Origin: an uncultured Clostridia bacterium
Lineage (GTDB): Bacteria > Bacillota > Clostridia > Oscillospirales > Acutalibacteraceae
Reading direction: 5' to 3'
Length of the DNA: 64,000 nucleotides
NCBI GenBank assembly: GCA_947625485.1
Contig: CANQOP010000006.1
Coordinates: 22,551-86,550, forward strand
Within the stretch, counting starts at the first letter, position 1. The number at the start of each line of letters is the position of its first letter. A program made the position numbers and the translations under genes. Below are positions 8,860-17,460 of this stretch, in pieces. The notes below the pieces were generated by a model. The model had not been told where the DNA came from and did not search any database. It saw nothing but the letters and a program-made list of their open reading frames with translations.

Positions 8860-10014
8860 TTACATTCCTCCCATAGTCATACTTTCTTCAGATTCAAGCT
8901 GATTTCGAAGACCGCCTATCTCGCCGTTTCCTTCATAGAACATAAAGCCATCGGGAACAAACTCTCCTTCTTTTTCTTCAGCGATATACTCTCCGAACTC
9001 AGCGAAATTGAAGAATCCCTGAAGGTCGTCGCTGATTTCGTATTCCTCATAGCAGTCTGTATCTACGAAATATCTTCCGACTGCCTCATAATCGCCGTAG
9101 CTCACATCCTCAATTAATTCAAGATCATCAAGGTTTTCAACGAGCACGCCGATATTATCGGCGGTTGATACGTCAGTAAAGTCTATTGCCGACGATAATT
9201 TCTTTGCGTCGATTTGGTTTTCATCAAGAATCCGAAGCAAGTTATTAAGCTCGTAGATTCCTTCATTACTAAGGCTTTTTTCAAAATATTGTTCAAGCTT
9301 TACATAATCGGGATTCTCACATTCGATGTTAAGCTCACAATCCTCTATGACAGGGGCGCCAAGCCTTTCTACAGACTTTTTAATCGCTAATTCATAATCG
9401 GGCAGAAAAACGCTCTCCGATTTCTCGTTATAGCTTATATCAACGCTGAGGATAAAATCTTTATACGCGTAGGAAGGGAAAACCTGTCCGTCGTAAACCT
9501 CTTTCATAGGTTTATCGCTCTTAAACAGCAGTCCGTTCGGAGTAAAGATTCCTTTGTTGGAATTTAAAAGGTCATAGCCTATCCTCGCGAGCTTATCGCT
9601 GCCCACTACTTTCGGATCAACACATCCCTCGGTATTTAACGTGTAGGCTAAACCTACAGCTGACATATCGCTCACATCGGTAATAAGGGTATATTTATCA
9701 AGATTAAAGGATAGGTTTATGAGGTCTTTTAGATTTCTTATGTCCTCATACTCCATTGCGGCGAAAAACTGCGCCATTTCTCCATCCGTAAAGCTATCAA
9801 ATCTCTTTGCCAAGTAGTTTAACTCGTCGAGATTTACTATCTGATTTTCGAGGACAAATAGTTTTTTCGGCTCTATAATTTCCTCTATCAGAGCTGTCGG
9901 CGGAAAATTTTCAGCCGCCTGAATTTCCATACACTTTTCATACAAAACATTTTCGTTTGCGGGAAAAGTGATAATCACGGAACGGTTATTATGATTAGCT
10001 ATAATTTTTATCAA
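8860..10014 (-). CDS. ArdA-like antirestriction protein
   Basis: A 384-residue acidic protein. Two parts resemble the ArdA family: LDELNYLAKRFDS at about 63-75 with the helix KDLINLSFNLDKYTLI after it, and AVGRYFVD...LQGFFNFAEFGEYI near 310-345, which fits the ArdA C-terminal segment. ArdA proteins are DNA mimics that block type I restriction enzymes in the recipient cell; the many Asp/Glu residues agree. Start is TTG at 10014, six bases after GAGGTG. The tail is EESMTMGGM. A paralogous ArdA-like segment occurs in the 510-residue protein at 14359-15891. Confidence 0.7.
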   Translation of the reverse strand: MIKIIANHNNRSVIITFPANENVLYEKCMEIQAAENFPPTALIEEIIEPKKLFVLENQIVNLDELNYLAKRFDSFTDGEMAQFFAAMEYEDIRNLKDLINLSFNLDKYTLITDVSDMSAVGLAYTLNTEGCVDPKVVGSDKLARIGYDLLNSNKGIFTPNGLLFKSDKPMKEVYDGQVFPSYAYKDFILSVDISYNEKSESVFLPDYELAIKKSVERLGAPVIEDCELNIECENPDYVKLEQYFEKSLSNEGIYELNNLLRILDENQIDAKKLSSAIDFTDVSTADNIGVLVENLDDLELIEDVSYGDYEAVGRYFVDTDCYEEYEISDDLQGFFNFAEFGEYIAEEKEGEFVPDGFMFYEGNGEIGGLRNQLESEESMTMGGM

Positions 10015-10036
10015 TTAAATCACCTCTTTTGTATTA

Positions 10037-10065
10037 AGAAAGCGCCCGATTGCTCGGACGCTTTT
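10037..10065 (-). terminator. Terminator after the lipoprotein gene
   Basis: A GC-rich stem (AAGCG/CGCTT extended by CCGA/TCGG, loop GCAA) lies nine bases after the stop of the lipoprotein gene on the minus strand, followed by TTTCTTAAT. It would separate that gene from the ArdA-like gene downstream. Confidence 0.65.
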
Positions 10066-10073
10066 CCTGTTTT

Positions 10074-10823
10074 TTAACAGTAGACTATGTATACTGCCTT
10101 GCCTTTAGCTATCACGTTGAAGCTTATGTCGCCGGGCTTACAGTCGCCCGAGAAGCTGTCTATCAGATAGGAGATATCTCCTTTTACTGCTGATATCAGC
10201 TCATCTGTGCTGTCGTAGATTGAACCGTCTGTCGGTGGAAAGTAGCTTGAGTTACCCGTAGTCAGTGACGAGTCATAATTCATACCTCTGCCTTTGCCAT
10301 AGCTTATCCCTGCGCTGACAACTCTGCTGATATCAACTGTCGGTTTTTTTGGAGCAGGCTTTGTCGACTTGGGCTTAGGCTCGGATTTCGGTTTCGGATT
10401 AGCTTTTGGCTTTGGAGCAGTAGCCTTCGGTTTCGATGTAGATTTGACTTTTGGTTTCTGTGTAGATTTTTGTGTTGCTTTTTGAGCAGGTTTTTCTGTA
10501 GCGGGTTGAGTAACCTTTACAGCGTAGCTCTTGGTTGCAGTTTCAGTTTTCGCCTTTACCACGGAAGCCGTTTCTGTCGGCTCAACTGTAACTTTTGCGG
10601 AATGTTTCTTTTTATGCTTTGCCTTTTTCGGCTTATTCTTTGCCTGAGTCGAGCTCTCGGTTTCTCTTTCCGTTGCCGGCTCTGCGGTTGAAGGCGCTGT
10701 GGCTGCTTTTACCGTTTCTGTAGTATACGATGGTTTAGATGCTACCGCCTCGCTTTTAGCACAAGCCGCCATTGTTCCTGCTAACATCATTATGGCTATT
10801 ATAGCCGCGATTCTTTTCTTCAT
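10074..10823 (-). CDS. Lipoprotein with Lys/Pro/Thr-rich wall-spanning linker
   Basis: A 249-residue exported protein. The signal peptide ends in a lipobox, LAGTMAAC, so the mature N-terminus should be a lipid-modified cysteine at about 21. Residues 35-165 are low-complexity (Thr/Glu, then Lys/Pro repeats such as PKPKSEPKPK), suited to crossing the cell wall. A compact C-terminal domain (about 165-249) starts VDISRVVSAGISYGKGRG and contains NSSYFPPTDG. I do not recognise that domain. ATG start after AAGGAG. Confidence 0.75.
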   Translation of the reverse strand: MKKRIAAIIAIMMLAGTMAACAKSEAVASKPSYTTETVKAATAPSTAEPATERETESSTQAKNKPKKAKHKKKHSAKVTVEPTETASVVKAKTETATKSYAVKVTQPATEKPAQKATQKSTQKPKVKSTSKPKATAPKPKANPKPKSEPKPKSTKPAPKKPTVDISRVVSAGISYGKGRGMNYDSSLTTGNSSYFPPTDGSIYDSTDELISAVKGDISYLIDSFSGDCKPGDISFNVIAKGKAVYIVYC

Positions 10824-10890
10824 ATAAATCGCTCCTTTCTTAGCAACACAATATATCAGGAAACTGTTTTAAAGTCCAGACCAAAAGCGA

Positions 10891-11613
10891 TTATTTTATT
10901 TTGAGATTATGCATTTTCCAAGCAGCTCCGCTGTATGCTTTTCCGGATAGCTTAACAGGGATAATCTCCAAGCTGATTGTCTTTACTTCCTTCATCGGAA
11001 TACCAAATATTTTAGAGACCTTGACGCAGTTACCTTTGATAGTCTTGTGCTTTATAACGGAAGTGTTATCAAGAAAAGCAAATCTCAGAGTATAGCAGGT
11101 AGCTCTTTTTGTCTTATTCCATGAAATCTTAACAGCTTTCTTGTTGTTTATACGAACAGCTTTCGCTCCTGTTACGGTTTCAGCGGCATAGGTTGAACTC
11201 CAGCCGCTGTACTTAGCATTATTTGGCTTTCCCGACTTATAGTCATTCGCGTTAAATGCTCTGACTTTAATGTTATAAAACTGACCGTCCTTGATATGCT
11301 TGTTGAAGTTCCACAGAACATACTCGCCGTCGAGTTTATAAAAGCTCTTGCTCCTTGCGGTGCTTTTGTAAAACTTATTCAATGTAATCTTACCGTTTGA
11401 ATCTCTTACCTGAACCTGATAACCGGTTGCGCCGCTTGGTGAAGGTTTAAAAGTCAGACAATGTTCCTCAATTGCGTAATCCGAGCGGTACAGCACACGG
11501 GAAGGAGCCTTGGGCTTGGAAAGCGCGGAAACATACGGAACGGAAGATACCGCGATTATTAAACACAAGACGGCAGTCAGCGTTATTGATACTATAGATT
11601 TAATTGTTTTCAT
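10891..11613 (-). CDS. Secreted fibronectin type III-like protein
   Basis: A 240-residue exported protein with signal peptide (about 1-30). The body consists of two fibronectin-III-like modules, visible from GYQVQVRDSNGKI, NIKVRAFNA and the second-module opening AVRINNKKAVKISWNKTKRATCYTLR, a pattern of the FN3-like repeats in Firmicute surface proteins. The ATG at 11613 follows AGAAGG with six bases between and is preferred over the start five codons upstream. It overlaps the region just after the SpoVG-like gene, so it is in the same operon. No anchor is visible; probably released. Confidence 0.7.
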   Translation of the reverse strand: MKTIKSIVSITLTAVLCLIIAVSSVPYVSALSKPKAPSRVLYRSDYAIEEHCLTFKPSPSGATGYQVQVRDSNGKITLNKFYKSTARSKSFYKLDGEYVLWNFNKHIKDGQFYNIKVRAFNANDYKSGKPNNAKYSGWSSTYAAETVTGAKAVRINNKKAVKISWNKTKRATCYTLRFAFLDNTSVIKHKTIKGNCVKVSKIFGIPMKEVKTISLEIIPVKLSGKAYSGAAWKMHNLKIK

Positions 11614-11624
11614 AAGCGACCTTC

Positions 11625-12044
11625 TCACATACTCTGCTCAAACGGCAGATCGTCCTCATCTATGTCATCGTAGTCGGACACTTCATCCTCGCCGCTCTGA
11701 GTCTGTTCTTCTGCGAGCGCGTTCTCATACGCCTTGAGCACACTGTCGTTAATAGCAGTCCTCGCCTCAGCGGAAATCGGATGAGCTATATCAGCGTATT
11801 TTGTTTCGCCGTTTCTGTCCTCATAGGTTCGCGAGGGCATCGCCACAAACAATCCCTTATCCGAATCCATAACGCGTAGTCCGTGGATAGCAACCATTCC
11901 GGCAATGTTGACACTTGCGTATGCCTTAACGGCGCTATCATCGCTTTCGTAGAGCCTGTCAATTTTAGTGGTAACACGGGGCGGGCGTCGCTTGCCGCTG
12001 TTTCTGTTTGTGTTTTTGTTGTTTCTTGATCTGTTGTTATACAT
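11625..12044 (-). CDS. SpoVG-family protein
   Basis: A 139-residue protein. Residues about 38-112 match SpoVG: KAYASVNIAGMVAIHGLRV, then LFVAMPSRTYEDRNG and DIAHPISAEARTAI. SpoVG proteins are small nucleic-acid-binding regulators; ICE-borne copies are common in Firmicutes. The N-terminus is an added basic Arg/Asn stretch and the C-terminus an acidic tail ending DDLPFEQSM. ATG start follows AAGGAG. Confidence 0.85.
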   Translation of the reverse strand: MYNNRSRNNKNTNRNSGKRRPPRVTTKIDRLYESDDSAVKAYASVNIAGMVAIHGLRVMDSDKGLFVAMPSRTYEDRNGETKYADIAHPISAEARTAINDSVLKAYENALAEEQTQSGEDEVSDYDDIDEDDLPFEQSM

Positions 12045-12065
12045 AAGTATCTCTCCTTATATTGT

Positions 12066-12749
12066 TTAGAAAAAATGAATTGTAAAGCCGGTGTCCTGCT
12101 GAACTTCAGCGTCAGAAATGTCCTCGGGTTGTGCGAATTTTTGTATATATTCATTAACCTGTTCATCGGTTAATGATGTAAAGTCCTCTCCAGTATCTCC
12201 GCAGACAAAGAAAGGGCCTGCGATAATTGAGGAGCTGCCGATATGACGATTGCCCTTCATATTTCTGAGCTTTGCCTCATCATTGCCTACGAGTACAATC
12301 CCTTCCGGCTCGGAATAAATCGGTTCAATAAGTCCATCTACGGCGTTCTGCAGCGAATGAAGATCCGACAAGATACGGATATCAAGCGGAGTATGCCCGG
12401 GCGTTACATACACGACTCTCATGCCGGACATATCCTCGCATTCAGATGTATCGAATTCGATGCTTTTAAAACCGATTGTGTCGCAGTAATAACAGCCGTT
12501 TTCAATATCGTTATCTTCGTTATCGCATATTTGAACAATATCTGACATTGAGAGGCTGTGTCCCTGAAATGTGGGCGGACGGTTATCGTTGAACATACTG
12601 TATATCTGTTCAAGGCTTTCCGCCTCAACATCTCCGTGATAGACATTCTTGTAGATTTTAGGATCGACGGCTTCGACTTCATTTAAGGCGCGAAACTTTA
12701 CCTTTTCAGTGTCCTTATCGGTATTAATCTGAAAAATCTTTATTCTCAT
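12066..12749 (-). CDS. YodL-like plus DUF3846 domain protein
   Basis: A 227-residue protein. The N-terminal half (MRIKIFQINTDKD, then YKNVYHGDVEA and PPTFQGHSLSMSDIV) fits the YodL-like domain, and the C-terminal half from about 115 (VVYVTPGHTPL, IVLVGNDEAKL, AGPFFVCGD) fits DUF3846. Both domains are typical of Firmicute ICE and plasmid genes; no function is established. The chosen ATG at 12749 follows AGG and overlaps the AbrB-like gene stop by four bases (ATGA). Confidence 0.75.
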   Translation of the reverse strand: MRIKIFQINTDKDTEKVKFRALNEVEAVDPKIYKNVYHGDVEAESLEQIYSMFNDNRPPTFQGHSLSMSDIVQICDNEDNDIENGCYYCDTIGFKSIEFDTSECEDMSGMRVVYVTPGHTPLDIRILSDLHSLQNAVDGLIEPIYSEPEGIVLVGNDEAKLRNMKGNRHIGSSSIIAGPFFVCGDTGEDFTSLTDEQVNEYIQKFAQPEDISDAEVQQDTGFTIHFF

Positions 12750-13033
12750 CTTTTCCTGCCCTTTCTGCGTTCTGCCCAAATGGTAGTGAGATGAACAAGC
12801 GCGTCACGCTGCTCATCCTCGTTTAGAGCGTCGAGGAACCCTTCAAGCGTCATGGTTTCGTCCTCCGCGTCGATACATTTGTCGCAGAGTTCTTCCTTTC
12901 TGATAATGATTGATCCGTCGCGGCGCGGAGTGAAGGATATAACGTCGTTGTAATTGTAGCCAAGCTCCTTGCGGATTTCGTATGGAATAATTACTACGCC
13001 CTTCTTTCCGAGAACCTTCAGTATTTTATCCAT
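12746..13033 (-). CDS. AbrB/MazE-type DNA-binding protein
   Basis: A 95-residue protein with a SpoVT/AbrB swapped-hairpin domain at the N-terminus: VLGKKGVVIIPYEIRKELG followed by DVISFTPRRDGSIIIRK. A CDKC motif follows the domain, then an acidic helical tail. Start chosen at the ATG at 13033, which overlaps the upstream gene by eight bases and has GAGG ten bases before it. A DNA-binding regulator of the element is the likely role; the paired gene upstream has the same architecture. Confidence 0.75.
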   Translation of the reverse strand: MDKILKVLGKKGVVIIPYEIRKELGYNYNDVISFTPRRDGSIIIRKEELCDKCIDAEDETMTLEGFLDALNEDEQRDALVHLTTIWAERRKGRKR

Positions 13034-13244
13034 AGGATTCATCCTCGCTTTCCGCTAACATATCTGCCAGACACTCAGGGCAGATACACACTCCCTGCTC
13101 TGTTTCCTCCTGCTCCTTTACGAGCATAAGCACACCCTTGTCTGCGTGGCAGTTAACAACCGTTGAAGGGCCTATTCCGGCTATCTCCGCCGCTTCTCTC
13201 GGAATACCGACAAATACAAAATTCTCAAATATTTCTCTTTCCAT
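13026..13244 (-). CDS. Small AbrB-like protein with CxCPxC motif
   Basis: A 72-residue protein. VGIPREAAEIAGIGPSTVV and the following VLMLVKEQE resemble an AbrB-type domain in condensed form, and CICPECLADML is a possible zinc or redox motif. It overlaps the end of the Dam gene by 20 bases and the next AbrB-type gene by eight. The two small proteins look like diverged siblings and could form a heteromeric regulator; that is inference. Confidence 0.65.
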   Translation of the reverse strand: MEREIFENFVFVGIPREAAEIAGIGPSTVVNCHADKGVLMLVKEQEETEQGVCICPECLADMLAESEDESYG

Positions 13245-14208
13245 AATGAATTATACTTCCTTTCAGTAGATTACTGACTTCGGCTTTCTCGCCTGTGTCA
13301 AAAATAGTAAGTTGGTAGGGCTTGTTTTTGGTTCGCTCTAAAATATCGTAGTTTGCGATAAGGAGCTCGTGAAACTCTTTGCCCGGCTCGTATTTCTGTG
13401 CCATTGAATGAACCCGGCTGAAGCTGACAATACAGAAATCCTTGTACATTTCGCGTATAACAGAACAATCGTTATATGAAAGCAGAAACAATCCGTCTAT
13501 TGAGCATAATAACTCCAACAAACGCAAATGATCCTCTACCGTAAATCCAACCTGATACATACTCTCTGTATAGTAATAAGGCGGATCCAGATAGAAGAAT
13601 GAGTTTTTTCTATCGTAGTGCTTTATAAGCGTTTCAAAGTCCTGATTCTCTATAACCGCGTTACTGAGTCTGTCGGAAACTTGCTTGATTAAATCAAACA
13701 GAGTTCTGATATCAAAGGGTTGACATCCAAAGGACTTTCCTGTGCTTGAATAGCTGTATCGCAGCACCTTTAAGAATATTGCCGCGCGTTTTACGTTATA
13801 TAACTCCGCGTTCTTTATCTGAATCTCAATTAGTTCTTTCGCTTCAAGCGGAGGAAACATCTTTTTTGTAAGAGCAAATTCTTCCTCAAACGATAATTTC
13901 GGCATCGGTTTCTTTTCCAGAAAAGCGGTCATGAGCTTGAATTCAGCGCGAGAGTTAAGATTCATAAAGCCGAGTTCGTTAATCAACGCCATAGGTCTGT
14001 CCCTCATGCACAGAAACAGATTCACGAGATCTTGATTATAATCGTTGTACACCTCAAATTTGTCGGGCTTCTCCTTACCGAGCAGGACAGCGCCCGAGCC
14101 TCCGAACGGTTCTATGTATCGTTCATAATTCAACGGGAACGCTTCATAGATTATCGGAAGGATTGAGGTTTTATTTCCTACCCATGAGACAGGTGTTTTG
14201 ATAGTCAT
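13225..14208 (-). CDS. DNA adenine methyltransferase (Dam/D12 class)
   Basis: A 327-residue N6-adenine methyltransferase. The AdoMet-binding motif is near the N-terminus (VSWVGNKTSIL, then IEPFGGSGAVLLG), and the catalytic DPPY motif is in FFYLDPPYYYTESMY at about 203. This order (motif I before IV, target-recognition region between) is that of D12-class/Dam enzymes. No restriction endonuclease is adjacent, so it is an orphan methylase, probably protecting the element or changing its methylation in the recipient. ATG start directly follows AAGGAGTGG. Confidence 0.88.
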   Translation of the reverse strand: MTIKTPVSWVGNKTSILPIIYEAFPLNYERYIEPFGGSGAVLLGKEKPDKFEVYNDYNQDLVNLFLCMRDRPMALINELGFMNLNSRAEFKLMTAFLEKKPMPKLSFEEEFALTKKMFPPLEAKELIEIQIKNAELYNVKRAAIFLKVLRYSYSSTGKSFGCQPFDIRTLFDLIKQVSDRLSNAVIENQDFETLIKHYDRKNSFFYLDPPYYYTESMYQVGFTVEDHLRLLELLCSIDGLFLLSYNDCSVIREMYKDFCIVSFSRVHSMAQKYEPGKEFHELLIANYDILERTKNKPYQLTIFDTGEKAEVSNLLKGSIIHYGKRNI

Positions 14209-14243
14209 CCACTCCTTTCGGTGAGCTAATCACCTAAAAGCTA

Positions 14244-14342
14244 TATCAACCGTTCCCGAACGAAAAAACCGCCAATCGAGAGCGTCCCTCTGATTAGCGG
14301 CTGATATGTTCTCAAATATCAGTCATTCGGAAACGATTGATA
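14244..14342 (-). terminator. Terminator enclosed by a long imperfect inverted repeat
   Basis: On the minus strand, between the 510-residue gene and dam, CCGCTAATC pairs with GATTGGCGG (one G-U), followed by TTTTTT: an intrinsic terminator at about 14263-14300. Around it, arms at 14326-14342 and 14244-14260 pair over 17 bases with two mismatches. A third hairpin (GATAT/ATATC) lies inside at 14303-14320. The transcript could therefore fold into a multi-branched structure, perhaps an attenuator controlling dam. Confidence 0.6.
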
Positions 14343-14358
14343 TTTGCTATATTCTGTT

Positions 14359-15891
14359 TTAGGACAGGCTTATATCGCCTGACTGGTTTTGAGAGAATCT
14401 CTCATCAAAATCAGATTCAAGAAAATCCTCAAGCCTTGCGCTGTCGCCTATAAAGTTAGGCGATGTATCCAAGTTCAAGGAAATATATCCGGATTCTCCC
14501 AAGTCAATTGGTTTACGGGTTATGAGCGTACCTGAATGATTTACAAATACATTCTTTTCAAGCGTAGAGAAGTATTCTTCATCGCCGTGTCTGAACTCGT
14601 ATTTGTACAAATCTTCGGGTATTTCACCTGGCGGTATTCTTGCGTCAATGTACAGTCCGAGCTGACCGCACACTTCAACAACATCAAAGTCCTTTGAATC
14701 GGTTAACGGATGAATGGGTTTGAAGTATTTTACCGGTTCAAAGAGGTTGCCTCCCATTTCCGATATAACGCCATAGTCGGTAATACGCGCGTTTAACGCA
14801 CGGAGCAGATTTTCCGAATCGTCTGAACAAATCGCGTCTGTCCACCGTGTATCCAGTCTGCTGTCGCTTATCATTGAGAGATACTCTCTGAAAAATTGAT
14901 CCTCTCTCTCGGCATATGGATAAAAATCATAATGCTGTATACTGTCGGCAATGGTAAGTGCCTGCATTAAATCAGTTGCGCAGTATCTGTCGAGAACAGC
15001 CTTGTACTTAATCCTCTCGGCATCACTCATGTTCAGATACTTTTCTGCAAGCTCGTTAAGCTTATCAAAATCTTCCATTTTACCGAAAGCAAAACGGTCA
15101 ATCTGCGGGATAGCTGAATCAAAGCCATAATAGGCGCAGGATTCTATTCTCTGCTCTCCGTGCCTTCGAGCAATAAGGTTTGCTCTGTTTTTGTTAATCG
15201 GGAGCGTTATCCACTCCGCGCTTTCCTCGGTTGACAAATCATCCTCGGGAGCCTTCGATATTTCGAGCGCAAATACCTTTTCGAGCTTTATGTAGCTTGA
15301 ATCCTTGAGATGACTGTCTTTGTAAATATCAGGAAGCTCGTAGTTTGCTGTCGCTATGTAATAGCCGTCAATAAATACGCCATTATCAATATCCACCTGA
15401 TGTACGCCCAAAGCGTTGCGGTCAATCAAATCGAGAACGCTTGCGTCCAAGCCTTCGAGGTCAGGATTCATATCGTTGTCAATAACGAATTGACCGAGCT
15501 GCAGAGTATTATTAATATTAACGAGCGACGGCAAGCCTTCCAAACCATAGGTAAGGTTTATGAGCTCACCCATCATAATGCCGTCCTGATACATACCCTC
15601 GCTCTGCCTGCGTGTAAACACGGCTCGCATAGCCACCAAATCATATTCCTTCATTTCATTCAGCCTATACGCATAATTATTTAAATCAAAAATATTCGCT
15701 CGGTCCACATTCATTCCCTTTATCTCGGGAAATTCAGGACACTCGGAAATATTGAATTCAAGCGTATCGCCGTCAAAAAAACGAAGCTTTTGCAGCGCGT
15801 CGTGTATTACATAACGAGTTGCGGGCATTTCAAGCTCTGTATAAAAATACTCGTTATACTTCGGATGCTTGTTGTATAGTTGTATTTTCAT
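14359..15891 (-). CDS. Large acidic ICE protein with ArdA-like segment
   Basis: A 510-residue soluble, acidic protein. Residues about 60-135 (NIFDLNNYAYRLNEM, then GELINLTYGLEGL) parallel the ArdA-like N-terminal segment of the protein at 8860-10014 (DELNYLAKRFDS, then KDLINLSFNLDKY), suggesting a shared DNA-mimic origin. The remainder includes YIATANYELPDIY and SYIKLEKVFALEI and is unassigned. It overlaps the end of the cytosine methyltransferase gene by 38 bases. Probably part of the anti-restriction set; function unproven. Confidence 0.6.
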   Translation of the reverse strand: MKIQLYNKHPKYNEYFYTELEMPATRYVIHDALQKLRFFDGDTLEFNISECPEFPEIKGMNVDRANIFDLNNYAYRLNEMKEYDLVAMRAVFTRRQSEGMYQDGIMMGELINLTYGLEGLPSLVNINNTLQLGQFVIDNDMNPDLEGLDASVLDLIDRNALGVHQVDIDNGVFIDGYYIATANYELPDIYKDSHLKDSSYIKLEKVFALEISKAPEDDLSTEESAEWITLPINKNRANLIARRHGEQRIESCAYYGFDSAIPQIDRFAFGKMEDFDKLNELAEKYLNMSDAERIKYKAVLDRYCATDLMQALTIADSIQHYDFYPYAEREDQFFREYLSMISDSRLDTRWTDAICSDDSENLLRALNARITDYGVISEMGGNLFEPVKYFKPIHPLTDSKDFDVVEVCGQLGLYIDARIPPGEIPEDLYKYEFRHGDEEYFSTLEKNVFVNHSGTLITRKPIDLGESGYISLNLDTSPNFIGDSARLEDFLESDFDERFSQNQSGDISLS

Positions 15892-17116
15892 TTATTTCAC
15901 CTCCGTTTCGTTGTTCGACTCGTTTAATTACTTTGCCTAAAGCTGAAATGACAGGTACGCTGACTGCGTTTCCCACCATTTTATATAGCCTGCCGTCAGA
16001 AAGTCCCGATGCCGTGGCTTTATTGAACTGTTCATCCTTGAACCCCTGAAGCCGCCAACATTCTCTCGGCGTAAGCTTACGGATTCGTCCGATGTGAATA
16101 TCTCCGGCTTCACCTACAAAAATTAGAATAGGCTGATCACAATCCGTTAGAGAAACATTCTCTATAAACACTCCCGAATGCTCACCCTTTCGATTACTTA
16201 TCCCTGAATCCTGCCTTGCGGTTATGCACCTCGCAAGTTCAGTAAGCTTGGGATCGGGATTAAGGTCGATAAAATAATACGCCTGCGTGCTGCTCGTTGT
16301 TATCGTATGCGCGATATTATGACCGACGCGGCCGCGGCGCGAGTTTTGGTCGGCGTATGCTGTGTCAATACTGTCGCCGGGGTAAGCAATCTGATAGCCT
16401 GATTTAGTTTTAACCTTTATCGGCAAACCGTAATCTGTATCGCTTAACAGATACAATCCTGTATTACCACTAAATCCTCCGCCTCCTGACGTAAGAGTAC
16501 AGCCTACTCCTTCTTCAGCGTAGACTCGCTCTCCTTGCTTACCGGGCAGGACTTGTACAAGAGCTTGCTGAGCATTTTGCGTGAAAGATAATACTTCTCC
16601 GGCACATTTTTCTCTACAATAGCAGACAATGTACACCCGGCGTCGGGATTGGGCAACTCCGTAATCCTTGCTGTTAAGCACCTGCCATGTGACATCATAC
16701 CCCATGTCATCCAACGTACCGAGGATGGTCGCGAATGTCCTGCCGCCGTTATGGTTGAGCAAGCCGGGTACATTTTCAAGGAGCATATACTTAGGTCTTT
16801 TAGCCTTGGCAATCCTTGCAATCTCAAAGAACAGCGTTCCCCTCGGATCGTCGAAGCCGCCGCGCTCTCCTGCGATTGAGAAGCTTTGGCAAGGAAATCC
16901 ACCGCATATAAGGTCAATTTCGGGTAAGTCCTCGGGCTTGATTTTTGTTGCGTCCTCAAAATAGAGTTCTCCTTCCGTGTTATAAATGCTTTCATACGCC
17001 TGCTTGGCGTATTTATCAATTTCGCAGAAACCGACGCACTCAAAACCGCCTATGGCTTCGAGTCCTGAACGGAAGCCGCCGATACCCGCGAACATATCAA
17101 AGAACCTGATTAGCAT
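15854..17116 (-). CDS. DNA (cytosine-5) methyltransferase
   Basis: A 420-residue m5C methyltransferase with the standard motif order: I FFDMFAGIGGF, IV GGFPCQSFS (catalytic Cys about 78), VI LLENVPG, VIII QSRRRVYIV, and X VGNAVSVPVI near the C-terminus. The target-recognition region lies between VIII and X. No endonuclease gene is beside it, so it is an orphan enzyme within the ICE, together with the adenine methylase downstream. The ribosome binding site is weak (GGATG). Confidence 0.93.
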   Translation of the reverse strand: MLIRFFDMFAGIGGFRSGLEAIGGFECVGFCEIDKYAKQAYESIYNTEGELYFEDATKIKPEDLPEIDLICGGFPCQSFSIAGERGGFDDPRGTLFFEIARIAKAKRPKYMLLENVPGLLNHNGGRTFATILGTLDDMGYDVTWQVLNSKDYGVAQSRRRVYIVCYCREKCAGEVLSFTQNAQQALVQVLPGKQGERVYAEEGVGCTLTSGGGGFSGNTGLYLLSDTDYGLPIKVKTKSGYQIAYPGDSIDTAYADQNSRRGRVGHNIAHTITTSSTQAYYFIDLNPDPKLTELARCITARQDSGISNRKGEHSGVFIENVSLTDCDQPILIFVGEAGDIHIGRIRKLTPRECWRLQGFKDEQFNKATASGLSDGRLYKMVGNAVSVPVISALGKVIKRVEQRNGGEINENTTIQQASEV

Positions 17117-17155
17117 AGGTCATCATCCAACCAGCATTCCGATTTTGACTTCACC

Positions 17156-17458
17156 TCACATCTTCATTGTCATTTCATTGTTCTCGTCGGGGGAATCCTC
17201 CGACTGAAACTCAGCTTCGATTTCTTCCTGCGTAAGCCTGCGGAATCTGTCCTCGTCAATTACAAGTCCGAGACCGCTTCCGTTATCCCACGCGACGTGC
17301 AAGGTTGCCATATCGTCTACAAACTGAACCGTACCCCTCGTGCCTGACGGAACGGGAGAAAACGTATCACTCATACTGATACACTCAACTCTTGTACCTT
17401 TTGGATAAGTCGCGCGAAGACCTTCGGCTCTGTTGCGCAGCTTTTCATAATAGTTCAA
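17156..17458 (-). CDS. DUF4314-type protein
   Basis: A 100-residue protein. The core KGTRVECISMSDTFSPVP, GTRGTVQFVDDMATLHV and DNGSGLGLV matches DUF4314, a small beta-barrel-like domain found in Firmicute ICEs and phages; its function is not established. Start is the TTG at 17458, with GGAG eight bases before it, three bases after the previous stop. The C-terminus, DENNEMTMKM, is one of the acidic/Met tails shared within the element. Confidence 0.75.
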   Translation of the reverse strand: MNYYEKLRNRAEGLRATYPKGTRVECISMSDTFSPVPSGTRGTVQFVDDMATLHVAWDNGSGLGLVIDEDRFRRLTQEEIEAEFQSEDSPDENNEMTMKM

Positions 17459-17460
17459 AA

